The notes under the pieces are model-generated. The model was not told the origin of the DNA, ran no database searches, and worked only from the letters and a program-made list of their open reading frames with translations. The translations under genes and the position numbers were made by a program. Positions 51,948 to 61,051 of a DNA stretch of 64,000 bases are shown here, piece by piece (the first letter of the stretch is position 1; the number at the start of each line of letters is the position of its first letter). Source of the stretch: DATKPC01 sp035524275 (GTDB lineage Bacteria > Pseudomonadota > Gammaproteobacteria > Burkholderiales > Burkholderiaceae_F); assembly GCA_035524275.1 (NCBI GenBank), contig DATKPC010000078.1:10232-74231 (forward strand). The letters are read 5' to 3'.

Positions 51948-52736
51948 TCATCGGATGATGAACATCGCGACCGTCAACGCGAGTCCGATGACGACGACGG
52001 CGAGACGCAGCGCCCGCTCGTTCACGCGGTGCAGCAGGCGCACACCGAGCGCGCCACCGGCCATCGAGGCCGCCGCGCCCACCGCGGCCTGCCACCAGCC
52101 GATGGCGCTCGAGAACACGAAGACGAGCACGGCGGCCGCATTCATCGCGGCCGCGAGAATGTTCTTCGTCGCCCCCGCCTTGCGGATCGCCATCCCGGCC
52201 AGCGTCAGGGCCGCCAGCATCAGGAAACCGATCCCGCCGCCGAAGTAGCCGCCGTAGATGCTGATGCCCGCCTGCATCAGGAGCGACGCGCGGCGATCGA
52301 TGCGATGCGCCGCATCGGCGGCGACGGGCCGCCGCCAGAAACTGCCGTAGGCAAACAGCAGCGTCGCGAACAGGATGAGCCAGGGGACCATCCGGGCAAA
52401 CACGTTCGACGGCGTCAGCAGCAGCAGGATCGCGCCCACCGAGCCGCCGAACAGGCTGACGATGAACATCTCCCGGAACGACAGGTTCGGCGCGTCGCCC
52501 GCCATCCCGCGGCCGGCGAACCCCGTGCTCACCTGCATCGGAAACAGCGCGAGCGTCGAGGTGATGTTCGCCGCGCGCGCGTCCAGACCCGTCAGCAGCA
52601 GCGCCGGAAAGGTCAGGAACGAACCGCCGCCGGCGAGGGCGTTCAAGACCCCCGCAGCGACGAACGCCATGGCAAGAACGACCCAGGACCCCATATCCGC
52701 ATCGACCGCCACGCCGTCGACCCCGACCCGATTCAC
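51948..52736 (-). CDS. TauE/SafE-family (TSUP) sulfite exporter-like permease
   Basis: 262 residues, start GTG 52734-52736 (GGAG four bases upstream); an ATG 14 codons later is possible. Eight to nine TM helices, with the family start AAGVLNALAGGGSFLTFPALL and the second half GGYFGGGIGFLML. Members move sulfite, sulfoacetate or other organosulfur anions. Divergent from the M14 peptidase. Confidence 0.9.
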   Translation of the reverse strand: MNRVGVDGVAVDADMGSWVVLAMAFVAAGVLNALAGGGSFLTFPALLLTGLDARAANITSTLALFPMQVSTGFAGRGMAGDAPNLSFREMFIVSLFGGSVGAILLLLTPSNVFARMVPWLILFATLLFAYGSFWRRPVAADAAHRIDRRASLLMQAGISIYGGYFGGGIGFLMLAALTLAGMAIRKAGATKNILAAAMNAAAVLVFVFSSAIGWWQAAVGAAASMAGGALGVRLLHRVNERALRLAVVVIGLALTVAMFIIR

Positions 52737-52971
52737 GGCGCTCCGTTCGAACGCGCTTCTCCTTTCGGCGCGGCGTTGATGTCGCGAAGGATGCTATCGC
52801 AGAACGCGTTGGCGCGTGCCGCACGCTTCCCCGGGGCAGGACCAGGCCGCATCGTGAGTACCGACATGCGATGCGGACTTCGCCGCTGGACGCGCCGGTT
52901 GTCCTCGATTAGGGTTACGTCCCTCAGCGATGGTGGCGCCGCATGAATCGCATCCACGGCGGGGAGACGAC

Positions 52972-54681
52972 GTGTTTCGGACCCGATATCTCGATTTCCA
53001 AGAACTCGACGCGCAACTCGAGGCCTGGGCGGCCCGCCGACCGGACATCGTCCGGAAGACCTCTCTCGGGACGACGCCCGAAGGCCGAGCGATCCCGCTG
53101 CTGCTGATCGGCCGCGAGCCGGATGGGCCGCGGCCGGCCGTCTGGGTCGATGGCAACATGCACGCGGGCGAGCTGTGCGGCTCGAGCGTCGCGCTCGCGA
53201 TTGCCGAAGACGTGATCGCGATCCACGAGGGCCGCGACGAGGCCGGCGGCAAGCCGTTGTCCGCAGCAGCTTGCGAAGCGCTACGCGATGCCCACGTCTA
53301 CGTGCTTCCGCGGATGGCGCCCGACGGAGCAGAGCGCGTCCTGAAAGTGGGACGGTACGTGCGTTCCAGCCCGCTCGATGATCGCGCGGTGCGCGGCCAT
53401 CCGCACTGGGAGGCGACCGACGTCGACGGCGACGGCCACGCCGGCGTGATGCGGCGCGTCGAGCCCGATGGCGAACTCGTCGAGCTGCGCGACGAGCATG
53501 GGGTGACGCTGGATCCCCCCGTTCTCGTGCCGCGCGCGCCCGACGACGACGGGCCGTACTACAAGCTTTATCCGGAAGGATTCATCGCGAACCACGACGG
53601 CCGCAGCGTGCCGGACCCGTATTTCCTGTCGGACAATCCGTACGACTTCAACCGGAATTTTCCGCACGGCTGGGTTCCGGAGCCGGACCAGGCCGGCGCC
53701 GGACGCTATCCGGGCAGCGCGCCGGAGACCCGCGCGGTGCTCGACTTCGCGACGCGGCATCCGAATATCTTCGCGTGGCTGAACCTTCATACCTTCGGCG
53801 GTGTCCTCATCCGGCCGCTGGGCGACGCCCCCGACAGCAAGATGAATCCGGGCGACCTCGCGATCTTCGAGCAGGTCGAAGCCTGGATGGCGGAGCATGC
53901 CGGGTATCCGACCGTGAGCGGCTTTCACGAGTTCCTGTACGAGCCGGAGAAGCCGCTGCACGGCGACGTCGTGGACTTCGCGTATCGGGAGCGCGGCGCG
54001 CTCGCCTATGCCGTCGAGTTGTGGGACCTCTTCCACCAGCTCGGAATCGAGCGTCGAAAACCCTTCGTCGACCACTACAGCAAGCTCACCCGCAAGGACT
54101 TCCTCGCGCTCGCACGCTTCGACCGCGAACAGAACCAGGGGCGGATCTTCCGCACCTGGACGCGCTTCGCGCATCCGCAGCTGGGTGACGTCGAACTCCA
54201 CGGGTTCGATCCGCGTATCGGCATCTGGAACCCGCCGTATGAACGGCTCGACGAGGTCTGCCGGGCTCAGAGCGCGGCATTTCTTCGCGTCGCGTCGCTC
54301 GTTCCGCGAATCCGTGTCGAAGTCGTCGCGACCGAGACCTCCGGCGACATCACGCGGACGGAGTTGCGGATCGTCAACCGCGGGTACCTCGGCACGTACG
54401 GGCTGCCATCGGCCAAGACACTACCTGTCGCCGAACCGCTGCGCCTGATGACAACTTGCGACGGCGCGAAGCTGGTGGCCCCGGCCACGTCGATCGTCGA
54501 ACTCGGTCACCTGGAGGGCTGGGGTGCCGGCTTGCATGGCGGCCCGAGCATCTTCATGCCGTGGACGCGCGGCAGCGGTCACGAAGCGCACGTGACGCTC
54601 GTCACGCAAGGCCGCGGCACGCTGCACGCGCGCATCGGCAGCGCGCGCGTCGGCTTCCAGGAGTTGCGGCTTGCCGTCTGA
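52972..54681 (+). CDS. M14-family zinc carboxypeptidase
   Basis: 569 residues from GTG 52972, chosen because GGGAG is five bases upstream; ATG 52930 is in frame but lacks a site. Zinc motif HxxE: His64 and Glu67 in GNMHAGELCG, third His in WLNLHTFGG, catalytic Glu in AYAVELWDLF, and the NRNFPHGW substrate segment. The C-terminal third is a beta-rich domain. No signal peptide. The downstream amidohydrolase starts inside its last codons, so the two are translationally linked. Confidence 0.88.
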   Translation: MFRTRYLDFQELDAQLEAWAARRPDIVRKTSLGTTPEGRAIPLLLIGREPDGPRPAVWVDGNMHAGELCGSSVALAIAEDVIAIHEGRDEAGGKPLSAAACEALRDAHVYVLPRMAPDGAERVLKVGRYVRSSPLDDRAVRGHPHWEATDVDGDGHAGVMRRVEPDGELVELRDEHGVTLDPPVLVPRAPDDDGPYYKLYPEGFIANHDGRSVPDPYFLSDNPYDFNRNFPHGWVPEPDQAGAGRYPGSAPETRAVLDFATRHPNIFAWLNLHTFGGVLIRPLGDAPDSKMNPGDLAIFEQVEAWMAEHAGYPTVSGFHEFLYEPEKPLHGDVVDFAYRERGALAYAVELWDLFHQLGIERRKPFVDHYSKLTRKDFLALARFDREQNQGRIFRTWTRFAHPQLGDVELHGFDPRIGIWNPPYERLDEVCRAQSAAFLRVASLVPRIRVEVVATETSGDITRTELRIVNRGYLGTYGLPSAKTLPVAEPLRLMTTCDGAKLVAPATSIVELGHLEGWGAGLHGGPSIFMPWTRGSGHEAHVTLVTQGRGTLHARIGSARVGFQELRLAV

Positions 54682-56032
54682 TCTCGCTCCACGCGCGGGC
54701 GTCGCCGTCGGCGCCCTGCGCCGGCGAACGGCACGCCCGATCGTCCTTGCCATCGCATGCGCGTGGATCCTCCTCGGCGTTGCGGCCGTGTCGCGCGCGG
54801 AGACGATCGTGCTGCGCGCGGACCGCGTGTTCACCGCGGAAGACCGTGAATCCCACCCGGGTTGGATCGTCGTCGTCGATGGCGACAGGATCGTCGCAGC
54901 GGGGTCCGCGGCATCGACGCCGACCCCACCGGGCGCGCGCGTGATCGATTTGCCCGGCTGCACGGTGATGCCCGGGCTGATCGACGCGCATTCGCACCTT
55001 TTTCTTCATCCCTATGTCGAAACGCGCTGGGATGACCAGGTGCTGAAGGAATCCACGGCCTACCGCGTGCTTCGCGCGGGGCACTTCGCGCGTGACACCC
55101 TGCTCGCGGGTTTCACGTCGATGCGCGATCTGGGAACGGAAGGCGCCGGCGCCGCCGACGTCGCGCTGAAAAAGGCGATCGACGATGGCGTGGTCCAAGG
55201 TCCGCGCCTATGGGTCGCCACGCGCGCCATCGTGGCGCGCGGCGCGTACGGCCCGGCGCGCCGCAACTACAACTACGACCGAGAGTTGCCGCAAGGTGCC
55301 CAGGAGGTCTCCGGAGAGGACGAAATCCGGAAAGCAGTGCGCGAACAGGCCGCGGACGGAGCGGACTGGATCAAGGTCTACGCCGACGGCAGCGCAGGTC
55401 CGGCGGGCGACGTCGTGCCGACCTTTTCCGTCGAGGAACTGCGGGCTTTGGTCGCCCAGGCGCACGACCTCGGGCGCCCCGTCGCGGTCCACGCGACGTC
55501 GGACGAAGGGATGCGGCGATCCGTCCTGGCCGGCGTGGACACGATCGAACACGGTTTCGCGGGCCAGGACGCGACGTTCCGGCTGATGGCCGAAAAGGGC
55601 GTCGCGTATCTCCCGACGCTCACCGCGGTGGAGGCCATCTCCGAGACCTTCGAAGGCTACGTGCGCGCGAAATCCGCGCCGACCTCGCGAATGCAGCAGG
55701 CACAACGATCGCTTCAAATGGCCATGAGGGCCGGCGTCGTCATCGGCGATGGCTCCGATGTCGGAGTCTTTCGGCATGGCGACAACGCGCGGGAGATCGA
55801 ATGGTTGGTTCGCGACGGCATGGCACCGGCCGACGCGCTTCGGGCCGCCACGGCGATCAACGCCCGGATCCTGCGGCAAACCGATCGGATTGGACGCGTC
55901 CGGCCGGGTCTACTCGCCGACCTGATCGCGGTCCAGGGCGATCCGTTGCTGGACATGGCGTCCCTGCGCAATGTCAGGATGGTCATGAAGGGCGGCGTGA
56001 TCGTGCGGCGAGACGCGGTCGAAGCCCATTGA
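54671..56032 (+). CDS. Secreted amidohydrolase (imidazolonepropionase/prolidase-like)
   Basis: 453 residues. Start is TTG 54671 inside the end of the M14 gene (AGGAG seven bases before). A hydrophobic segment (about 24-43, cut near SRAET) suggests export. Metal motifs: HSH in DAHSHLF, Lys in DWIKVYADG, HAT in AVHATSDEGM, EHGF and IGDGSDVG. The family includes prolidases and dipeptidases that cleave X-Pro or other acylated amino acids. With the M14 peptidase it may form a peptide-degrading pair. Confidence 0.85.
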   Translation: MPSDLAPRAGVAVGALRRRTARPIVLAIACAWILLGVAAVSRAETIVLRADRVFTAEDRESHPGWIVVVDGDRIVAAGSAASTPTPPGARVIDLPGCTVMPGLIDAHSHLFLHPYVETRWDDQVLKESTAYRVLRAGHFARDTLLAGFTSMRDLGTEGAGAADVALKKAIDDGVVQGPRLWVATRAIVARGAYGPARRNYNYDRELPQGAQEVSGEDEIRKAVREQAADGADWIKVYADGSAGPAGDVVPTFSVEELRALVAQAHDLGRPVAVHATSDEGMRRSVLAGVDTIEHGFAGQDATFRLMAEKGVAYLPTLTAVEAISETFEGYVRAKSAPTSRMQQAQRSLQMAMRAGVVIGDGSDVGVFRHGDNAREIEWLVRDGMAPADALRAATAINARILRQTDRIGRVRPGLLADLIAVQGDPLLDMASLRNVRMVMKGGVIVRRDAVEAH

Positions 56033-56130
56033 TGCACCGTTCGTTCCGGGCTCGAGGTGCCGTCGCGACGCGCCGACGTACGCGCTTGGACGCGGAACCG
56101 ATGTCCGACGACGCAACGGCGCCTGACCGA

Positions 56131-57135
56131 CTACTGTGCCTGTGACTTTTCGCTCATCCGCTTGCCGAACGAGATCGCATAGGCCGGCGATCGGAACTTC
56201 AGCACCGGATCGTCCGAGGGCTCGATGCCCTTCGCGACCGCAATCGGATCGAAATTGATCGCGTTGCAGTCACCGCTGTCGTCGGCGTCGGCCTTCGTCA
56301 GCGAAAGCATCCCCAGCACGACGGTCTTGTGAGGGCCGGTCCACAGCGCGCTGGGATCGACGAGGCTGTCGCCCGCGTTGGCCAGGACCGCCTGCATCTG
56401 CCACGTCAACGGCCCTTTTGCCAGCTGCGATTGCAGTGCCGGCGACAGAAAGTCCGGCGACTTCGCCTTGGCGGCCTCCGCGGTCAGGAAGTGATTGCCT
56501 TGCTGCGAGACGAAATTCCAGCGGACGAAGGTCGCCTTGCCTTTCGCATTCGTGAACTTGAACGCGTTCAGGCTGTGATAGTCCTCCGATCCGTAGCTTT
56601 CCGGCACGCCGTACTTGCCGAGGAATGCGAAGAACGGCCGCGATCGTGGATATTTGTTCTGGAAATCGCCCAGCTGGTCGCCTTTCAGCGTCAGCAGCTC
56701 GTAGAACGCCTCCGGAGTCGGAACGGGAAACACCGGCACGTTGAGCATCGCCATGTTGGTCGTATCGCCGTCACGAGGCCGGAATTGCAGCGCGAGGCCA
56801 CGCGGGGAGGCGCCGTTATCCGCGGACTTGGGATTCGGGCCGGGGTTCGAGAATCGCCCGACCACGTTGACGGACGGACCCGCGAAGATGTTCGACGAAC
56901 TCAGCGACGCGGCCGCCTTCGACGGCCGAAACTCGCCCGCGACGCAGATCCCCTTGGCATGATTGCGCCTGACGCCAGGATGGACACCGCCCGATTCCAG
57001 CACGCCGATGACGTCGGCCGGCTGGACCAGATGGTTGGACGCATCCGCCTCGGCCGCCGGCGAAACGGACGGCCATCCGGCAAGGAAGGTCAGCAATCCG
57101 AAGTACGAAAAACTCGCGACGGTGAACTTGATCAT
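56131..57135 (-). CDS. Periplasmic catalase-related peroxidase
   Basis: 334 residues. Signal peptide 1-28 (SVSPAAEA). Mini-catalase fold: His59 in VHPGVRRNHAKGICVAGEF, FRPRDGDTTNMAML and proximal Tyr319 in RSPAYAISFGKR. These smaller proteins usually have peroxidase rather than strong catalase activity and protect the periplasm. GGAG lies before the ATG. Divergent from the HPr-like gene. Confidence 0.9.
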   Translation of the reverse strand: MIKFTVASFSYFGLLTFLAGWPSVSPAAEADASNHLVQPADVIGVLESGGVHPGVRRNHAKGICVAGEFRPSKAAASLSSSNIFAGPSVNVVGRFSNPGPNPKSADNGASPRGLALQFRPRDGDTTNMAMLNVPVFPVPTPEAFYELLTLKGDQLGDFQNKYPRSRPFFAFLGKYGVPESYGSEDYHSLNAFKFTNAKGKATFVRWNFVSQQGNHFLTAEAAKAKSPDFLSPALQSQLAKGPLTWQMQAVLANAGDSLVDPSALWTGPHKTVVLGMLSLTKADADDSGDCNAINFDPIAVAKGIEPSDDPVLKFRSPAYAISFGKRMSEKSQAQ

Positions 57136-57401
57136 CGTGGGCTCCGTGGCCGTGATGGGCGGACAACGATTCCGGCACTAGGCCGTCGCCGAAAAGGATA
57201 CGGCCAACCGCGAGGCGCCTGCGATAACGTCCAATGGGCGCCCGCGGCCGGCGTTCCGGGCCGCGCTCCACGGCCCCTTCTTAACGCGGGTTTAATCCGG
57301 CCATTGCAGACTTGCCGACCGGCCTGCGGCGCAGGAACGGAGTCCTGCATCGTCGAGCCGCCGCGGGCAGCGGTGACCACAACTTGCCCTGGAGGGCCCA
57401 T

Positions 57402-57659
57402 ATGCAGGTACGAGAAGTCCGGCTTGCGAACCCGCACGGCCTCCACGCTCGGCCGAGCGCGAAGCTCGTGGAGGTGGCGTCGCGATTCCGTTCCGACGTG
57501 ACGCTCGTCATCCAGGGACGACGCGCCAACGCCCGTCACATCGTCGCGGTCTTGTTGCTTGCCGCATCGGTCGGTAGCACCGTGCGAGTCGAAGTTGCCG
57601 GGCCGGACGAGGACAGCGCGATCAGCGAGATCGTCGCCGTCCTTCAAAACGCCCGCTGA
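57402..57659 (+). CDS. HPr-like phosphocarrier protein
   Basis: 85 residues from ATG 57402 with GGAGG six bases upstream. The phospho-acceptor His15 and Arg17 are in NPHGLHARPSAKL. The usual Ser46 region (NAKSIM) reads NARHIV, so residue 46 is His and HPr-kinase control seems lost. No EI or EII genes are nearby. It might serve a nitrogen- or PTS-regulatory chain. Confidence 0.88.
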   Translation: MQVREVRLANPHGLHARPSAKLVEVASRFRSDVTLVIQGRRANARHIVAVLLLAASVGSTVRVEVAGPDEDSAISEIVAVLQNAR

Positions 57660-57823
57660 GCGCAACCTCGCAGCGCCCCCGTCGCCATTCGGCCGGACCG
57701 CTTCGCGGGGTCGCGCCGCGATGGCGGGCGACCGCCACGACCGTCAAGTTTTTCCGTCCGATGCCGATCACATCGAAAGCGGGCGTCCGGTCACCCTGCC
57801 CGCTCGCCCACCGATCCCGGCCT

Positions 57824-58162
57824 ATGACCCAAGCGATCTCCTGGCCCGCCGTCGCCTCCGTACCTGTCTCGGCAGGCCGGGGTAGCCATTCGATCGACCT
57901 GGATACGCAGGCATCGAACTACAAGAAGCAACTCGCCGACTGGGTCACTTGCCCTTCCGCGAGCACGCCGGCCGGCAAGGCCAAGATCAAGCAGATCGCC
58001 GACAAGCTCGATGCCGTCGCCGAACAGATCAAACGCGCCGACCAGGGCTCGACCGCGGGTAGGAACCTGGCGGGCCGTGCCGGGGAGGGCACGCCGGCCA
58101 CCGCGCCGGCTCCAAGGGCCGCCAGTTCCACGGTCGGTACCCGCATCGACGTCTACGCCTGA
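57824..58162 (+). CDS. Small hypothetical protein with coiled-coil-like centre
   Basis: 112 residues. The middle SNYKKQLADWVTCPSASTPAGK and IKQIADKLDAVAEQIKRAD is helical and may coil; the tail is Ala/Pro/Thr-rich. I weakly recall this YxxQLxDWVxCPS pattern in small proteins of other proteobacteria, perhaps FlxA-like, but assign no function. No strong ribosome-binding site is seen. Confidence 0.5.
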   Translation: MTQAISWPAVASVPVSAGRGSHSIDLDTQASNYKKQLADWVTCPSASTPAGKAKIKQIADKLDAVAEQIKRADQGSTAGRNLAGRAGEGTPATAPAPRAASSTVGTRIDVYA

Positions 58163-58468
58163 CCTCGAAAAGTCGCCCGCCCTTTGCGGGCCAGCCGCGT
58201 CTCCCGCGATGACCAGGACCGATAGCGCGGCGTGATCCGGCGCTCGCGCGCCTCGCCCGGACGGCCGAATTCGTCGCCGATGTGCCGCGGGGGGCCCGGC
58301 CGTCCAGCCTGCTGCCTGGCGGGCTCGAAAAATCCGTAAGTTATTGATTGGGTTGATTAAAGACACCCCGTCCGGACAAGGGGGAGATAACCTATTTACG
58401 GCAATCGTTTTTATTAATAAGCTCGTCCGTGACGTTATCGCTCAACCCACAAGAAAGAGAATCTCCCG
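58163..58468 (+). promoter_or_regulatory. AT-rich upstream region of the AbfB/propeller gene
   Basis: 306 bases without a gene. The last 140 bases are markedly AT-rich (AAAAATCCGTAAGTTATTG, then TTTTTATTAATAAGC) and are probably the promoter and leader. AAGAAAGAGAA lies close before the ATG as an A/G-rich ribosome-binding site. Confidence 0.5.
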
Positions 58469-60961
58469 ATGAAATTTGGTAGCGCGGCTCTTGCCGCCGC
58501 AGGCCTCGCATTGGCCGGTAGCAGCGCATTCGCGGCGATGGACATCCTCGGCAACCGCTATGACGCAAACCGCACGGCGGCGAACCTGACGGAAACGGCG
58601 CTGAATCCGTCGACGGTGAGTTCGTCGACGTTCGGCAAGCTATGGACCTACCCGGTGGACGGCGCGATTTTCGCGCAGCCGCTTTACGTGCGGAACGTCG
58701 CGATCAGCGCCACCGCGACCCACAACGTGGTCTACGTGGCCACGATGAACGACGTCGTCTACGCGCTGGACGCCGACGCGCCCGATGCGCCGCTGTGGAT
58801 CCGCGACTATCGCGGCGCAACAGTCAGCCCCGGCACCCCCTTCGATATCACGACGGCGAGCACCGCGATGGGCATCGTCGGCACGCCGGCCATCGACCTG
58901 CCGAACAACCGCATGTACTTCGTCGCCGAGACGATGGAGAGCGGCGCCTATGTGCAGCGACTCCACGAGGTCGACATCCGCTCCGGGGCGGAACTCGGGA
59001 CAACGACGATTGCGGCAACCAGCAAGGGCATCACGTTCGATCCCAAAATGCACACGCAGCGTCCAGGTCTCGCCCTCGCCGGTGGCCAGGTCTGGATTGC
59101 GTTCGCTTCGACGATTCCGGGCGACTTCACGCCCTGGCACGGCTGGGTCATGACCTACGACATGAACACGCTGGCGCAGACCGGCGCGTTCGTGACGACC
59201 ACGACCGGCAGCGGCGGCGGCATTTGGCAAAGCGGCGCGGCTCCCAGCGTCGATGCCTCTGGAAATGTCTATTACCTCACCGGCAACGGAACCGGCCAAG
59301 CCTACGACGGCGTCAACAATTTCCAGGAATCGTTGCTGAAGTTCAACTACAGCGGCGGCTTGAATCTCCTCGACTGGTACACCGCGTCCGACTGGTCGAC
59401 GCTGGACAGCTACGACCTTGACCTGACCGTGGGCGGCAGCACGTTGATTCCCGGCACGAACCTGATCGCGTTCGGCGGAAAAATCGGCATGGAGCGCCTG
59501 CTGAACACCGGCAACCTGGGCAAGTTCACGAGCGCGGACACGCAAGTCGTCCAGAAGCTGCAGGTCGGGCCGGTCCCGAACTACGCCGGCAACGACGGCG
59601 ACCGCATCCTCGGCATCGCGTACTGGAACCGCGGCGCGACCAATTCACGGATGTTCGCGTGGCCGGGCCTGGCCTCGCTCACGTCCTACACGTTCAACGG
59701 CACGCAATTCGTTCTGAATCAGCAGAATGGACTGAACCTCTATGGCGAACCGTCGGCAGCGTTGTCGCTGTCCGCGAACGGCACGACGCCGGGCACCGGG
59801 ATCCTGTGGGTCGCCCGCAACCAGGGCGGCGGACGCAACATCGGACAAACCGCGGTCCTCGAGGCCTACAACGCCGACAACATCGCGCAGCCGATCTGGA
59901 GCAGCACGACCAATGTCGGTCGCGACGACGTCATCAGCTCCGGCCGTTTCGTCATTCCGGTGGTCAACAACGGCAAGATGTACATGGCCACGGGCAGCAA
60001 CGCGCTTCAGGTGTACGGCTTGTTGCCGGCGACCTCCGGCGTCGCGCCACAGCTGCCGCTCGTGGAGAGCACGTCCGAGCCGACGGCACAGGCGCGCGCG
60101 GTGTCGTTGCAGCCGGTTGGCTACCTCAACTATCGCGTTCGGCACCAGAACTTCATCGGCTACATCTCGGCGATCAACGGCCTCGGGTCCGCCCTGGACG
60201 TTGCGGACTCGTCGTTCGTCGCACGACCCGGCCTGGCAAACTCCGGCTGCTATTCGTTCGAGGCGAAGGGATATCCAGGCTATTTCCTGACCAACGTCGC
60301 CCTCGAAGTCCTGCTCAAGCAGAACGATGGCAGCGCCGCGTTCGCGACCAATGCAACCTTCTGTTCCGTCCCGGGCCTCGCCGGAAACGGCGTTTCATTC
60401 CAGCCGCTGGCGCTGCCGGGCTACTACGTGCGCCACAGGAACTATCAACTCTGGATCGACAAGCTGGGTTCGATCAATCCGGGCAGCTACAACGCCGATG
60501 CGAGCTTCAATGTCGTCGATCCGGGCGAGGTGTCGCTGCAGGCCGTGAACGACGCCGGCTACCTGGTCCGGCAGTCGAATTTCGTCGGCGCGATTTCGCC
60601 GATCTCCGCGACGAACCCCGTGACCGACAAGCTCGATGCCGATTTCAACGTGCGCCCGGGCCTTGCGGGCTCGTGCGTGACGTTCGAGTCAAGGCGCTAT
60701 CCAGGGTACTACCTACGGCACCAGAACTTCGAGGTTTTCCTGATGCAGAATGACGGCAGCACGCTGTTCACGCAGGACGCGACGTTCTGCCCGGTGGCCG
60801 GCTTGGCAGGAACCGGCACGTCCTTCCAGTCGGTGAACTACCCCGGCTACTACATGCGCCACTGGAACAATCTGCTCTGGCTCGATCCGTCGACCAATGC
60901 AGCGCACAGTCCGGGGACATTCAAGCAGGATGCCTCGTTCACGCCGCAGGGGAATTTCTGA
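58469..60961 (+). CDS. Secreted beta-propeller protein with two C-terminal AbfB (CBM42-like) domains
   Basis: 830 residues. Signal peptide 1-22 (GSSAFA). Residues about 25-525 form a propeller of the PQQ/quinoprotein-like type: repeated VYALDADAPDAPLW, GTPAIDLPNNRMYF and VYYLTGNG units. Residues about 545-680 and 690-830 are two AbfB trefoils, each with three GYxxRHxNF-type repeats (NYRVRHQNFIGYI, GYYVRHRNYQLWI, GYYLRHQNFEVFL, GYYMRHWNNLLWL). AbfB binds arabinofuranose side chains of hemicellulose. Catalytic residues are not evident, so a sugar-binding or sensing role is inferred. Confidence 0.85.
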   Translation: MKFGSAALAAAGLALAGSSAFAAMDILGNRYDANRTAANLTETALNPSTVSSSTFGKLWTYPVDGAIFAQPLYVRNVAISATATHNVVYVATMNDVVYALDADAPDAPLWIRDYRGATVSPGTPFDITTASTAMGIVGTPAIDLPNNRMYFVAETMESGAYVQRLHEVDIRSGAELGTTTIAATSKGITFDPKMHTQRPGLALAGGQVWIAFASTIPGDFTPWHGWVMTYDMNTLAQTGAFVTTTTGSGGGIWQSGAAPSVDASGNVYYLTGNGTGQAYDGVNNFQESLLKFNYSGGLNLLDWYTASDWSTLDSYDLDLTVGGSTLIPGTNLIAFGGKIGMERLLNTGNLGKFTSADTQVVQKLQVGPVPNYAGNDGDRILGIAYWNRGATNSRMFAWPGLASLTSYTFNGTQFVLNQQNGLNLYGEPSAALSLSANGTTPGTGILWVARNQGGGRNIGQTAVLEAYNADNIAQPIWSSTTNVGRDDVISSGRFVIPVVNNGKMYMATGSNALQVYGLLPATSGVAPQLPLVESTSEPTAQARAVSLQPVGYLNYRVRHQNFIGYISAINGLGSALDVADSSFVARPGLANSGCYSFEAKGYPGYFLTNVALEVLLKQNDGSAAFATNATFCSVPGLAGNGVSFQPLALPGYYVRHRNYQLWIDKLGSINPGSYNADASFNVVDPGEVSLQAVNDAGYLVRQSNFVGAISPISATNPVTDKLDADFNVRPGLAGSCVTFESRRYPGYYLRHQNFEVFLMQNDGSTLFTQDATFCPVAGLAGTGTSFQSVNYPGYYMRHWNNLLWLDPSTNAAHSPGTFKQDASFTPQGNF

Positions 60962-61000
60962 TCGGCCAGTTCAGTCTCAGCAAAGAAAGGGCCACGCGAA

Positions 61001-61033
61001 GTGCTGGCCACGCGCGAAGCGCGTGGCCAGCAC
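61001..61033. terminator. Strong hairpin between convergent genes
   Basis: A 15-base perfect stem (GTGCTGGCCACGCGC, 61001-61015, with its complement 61019-61033) and a GAA loop. It lies between the 3' ends of the AbfB gene and the YVTN gene and has no T-run, so it may act for both strands or be a repeat element. Confidence 0.6.
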
Positions 61034-61051
61034 GGTACTTCCGTCTCGTAC

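Noticed and set aside
50019..52946. 975-codon plus-strand frame opposite the TPP enzyme and transporters
   Set aside because: Antisense artefact; Arg/Gln/Asp-rich with no recognisable domain.
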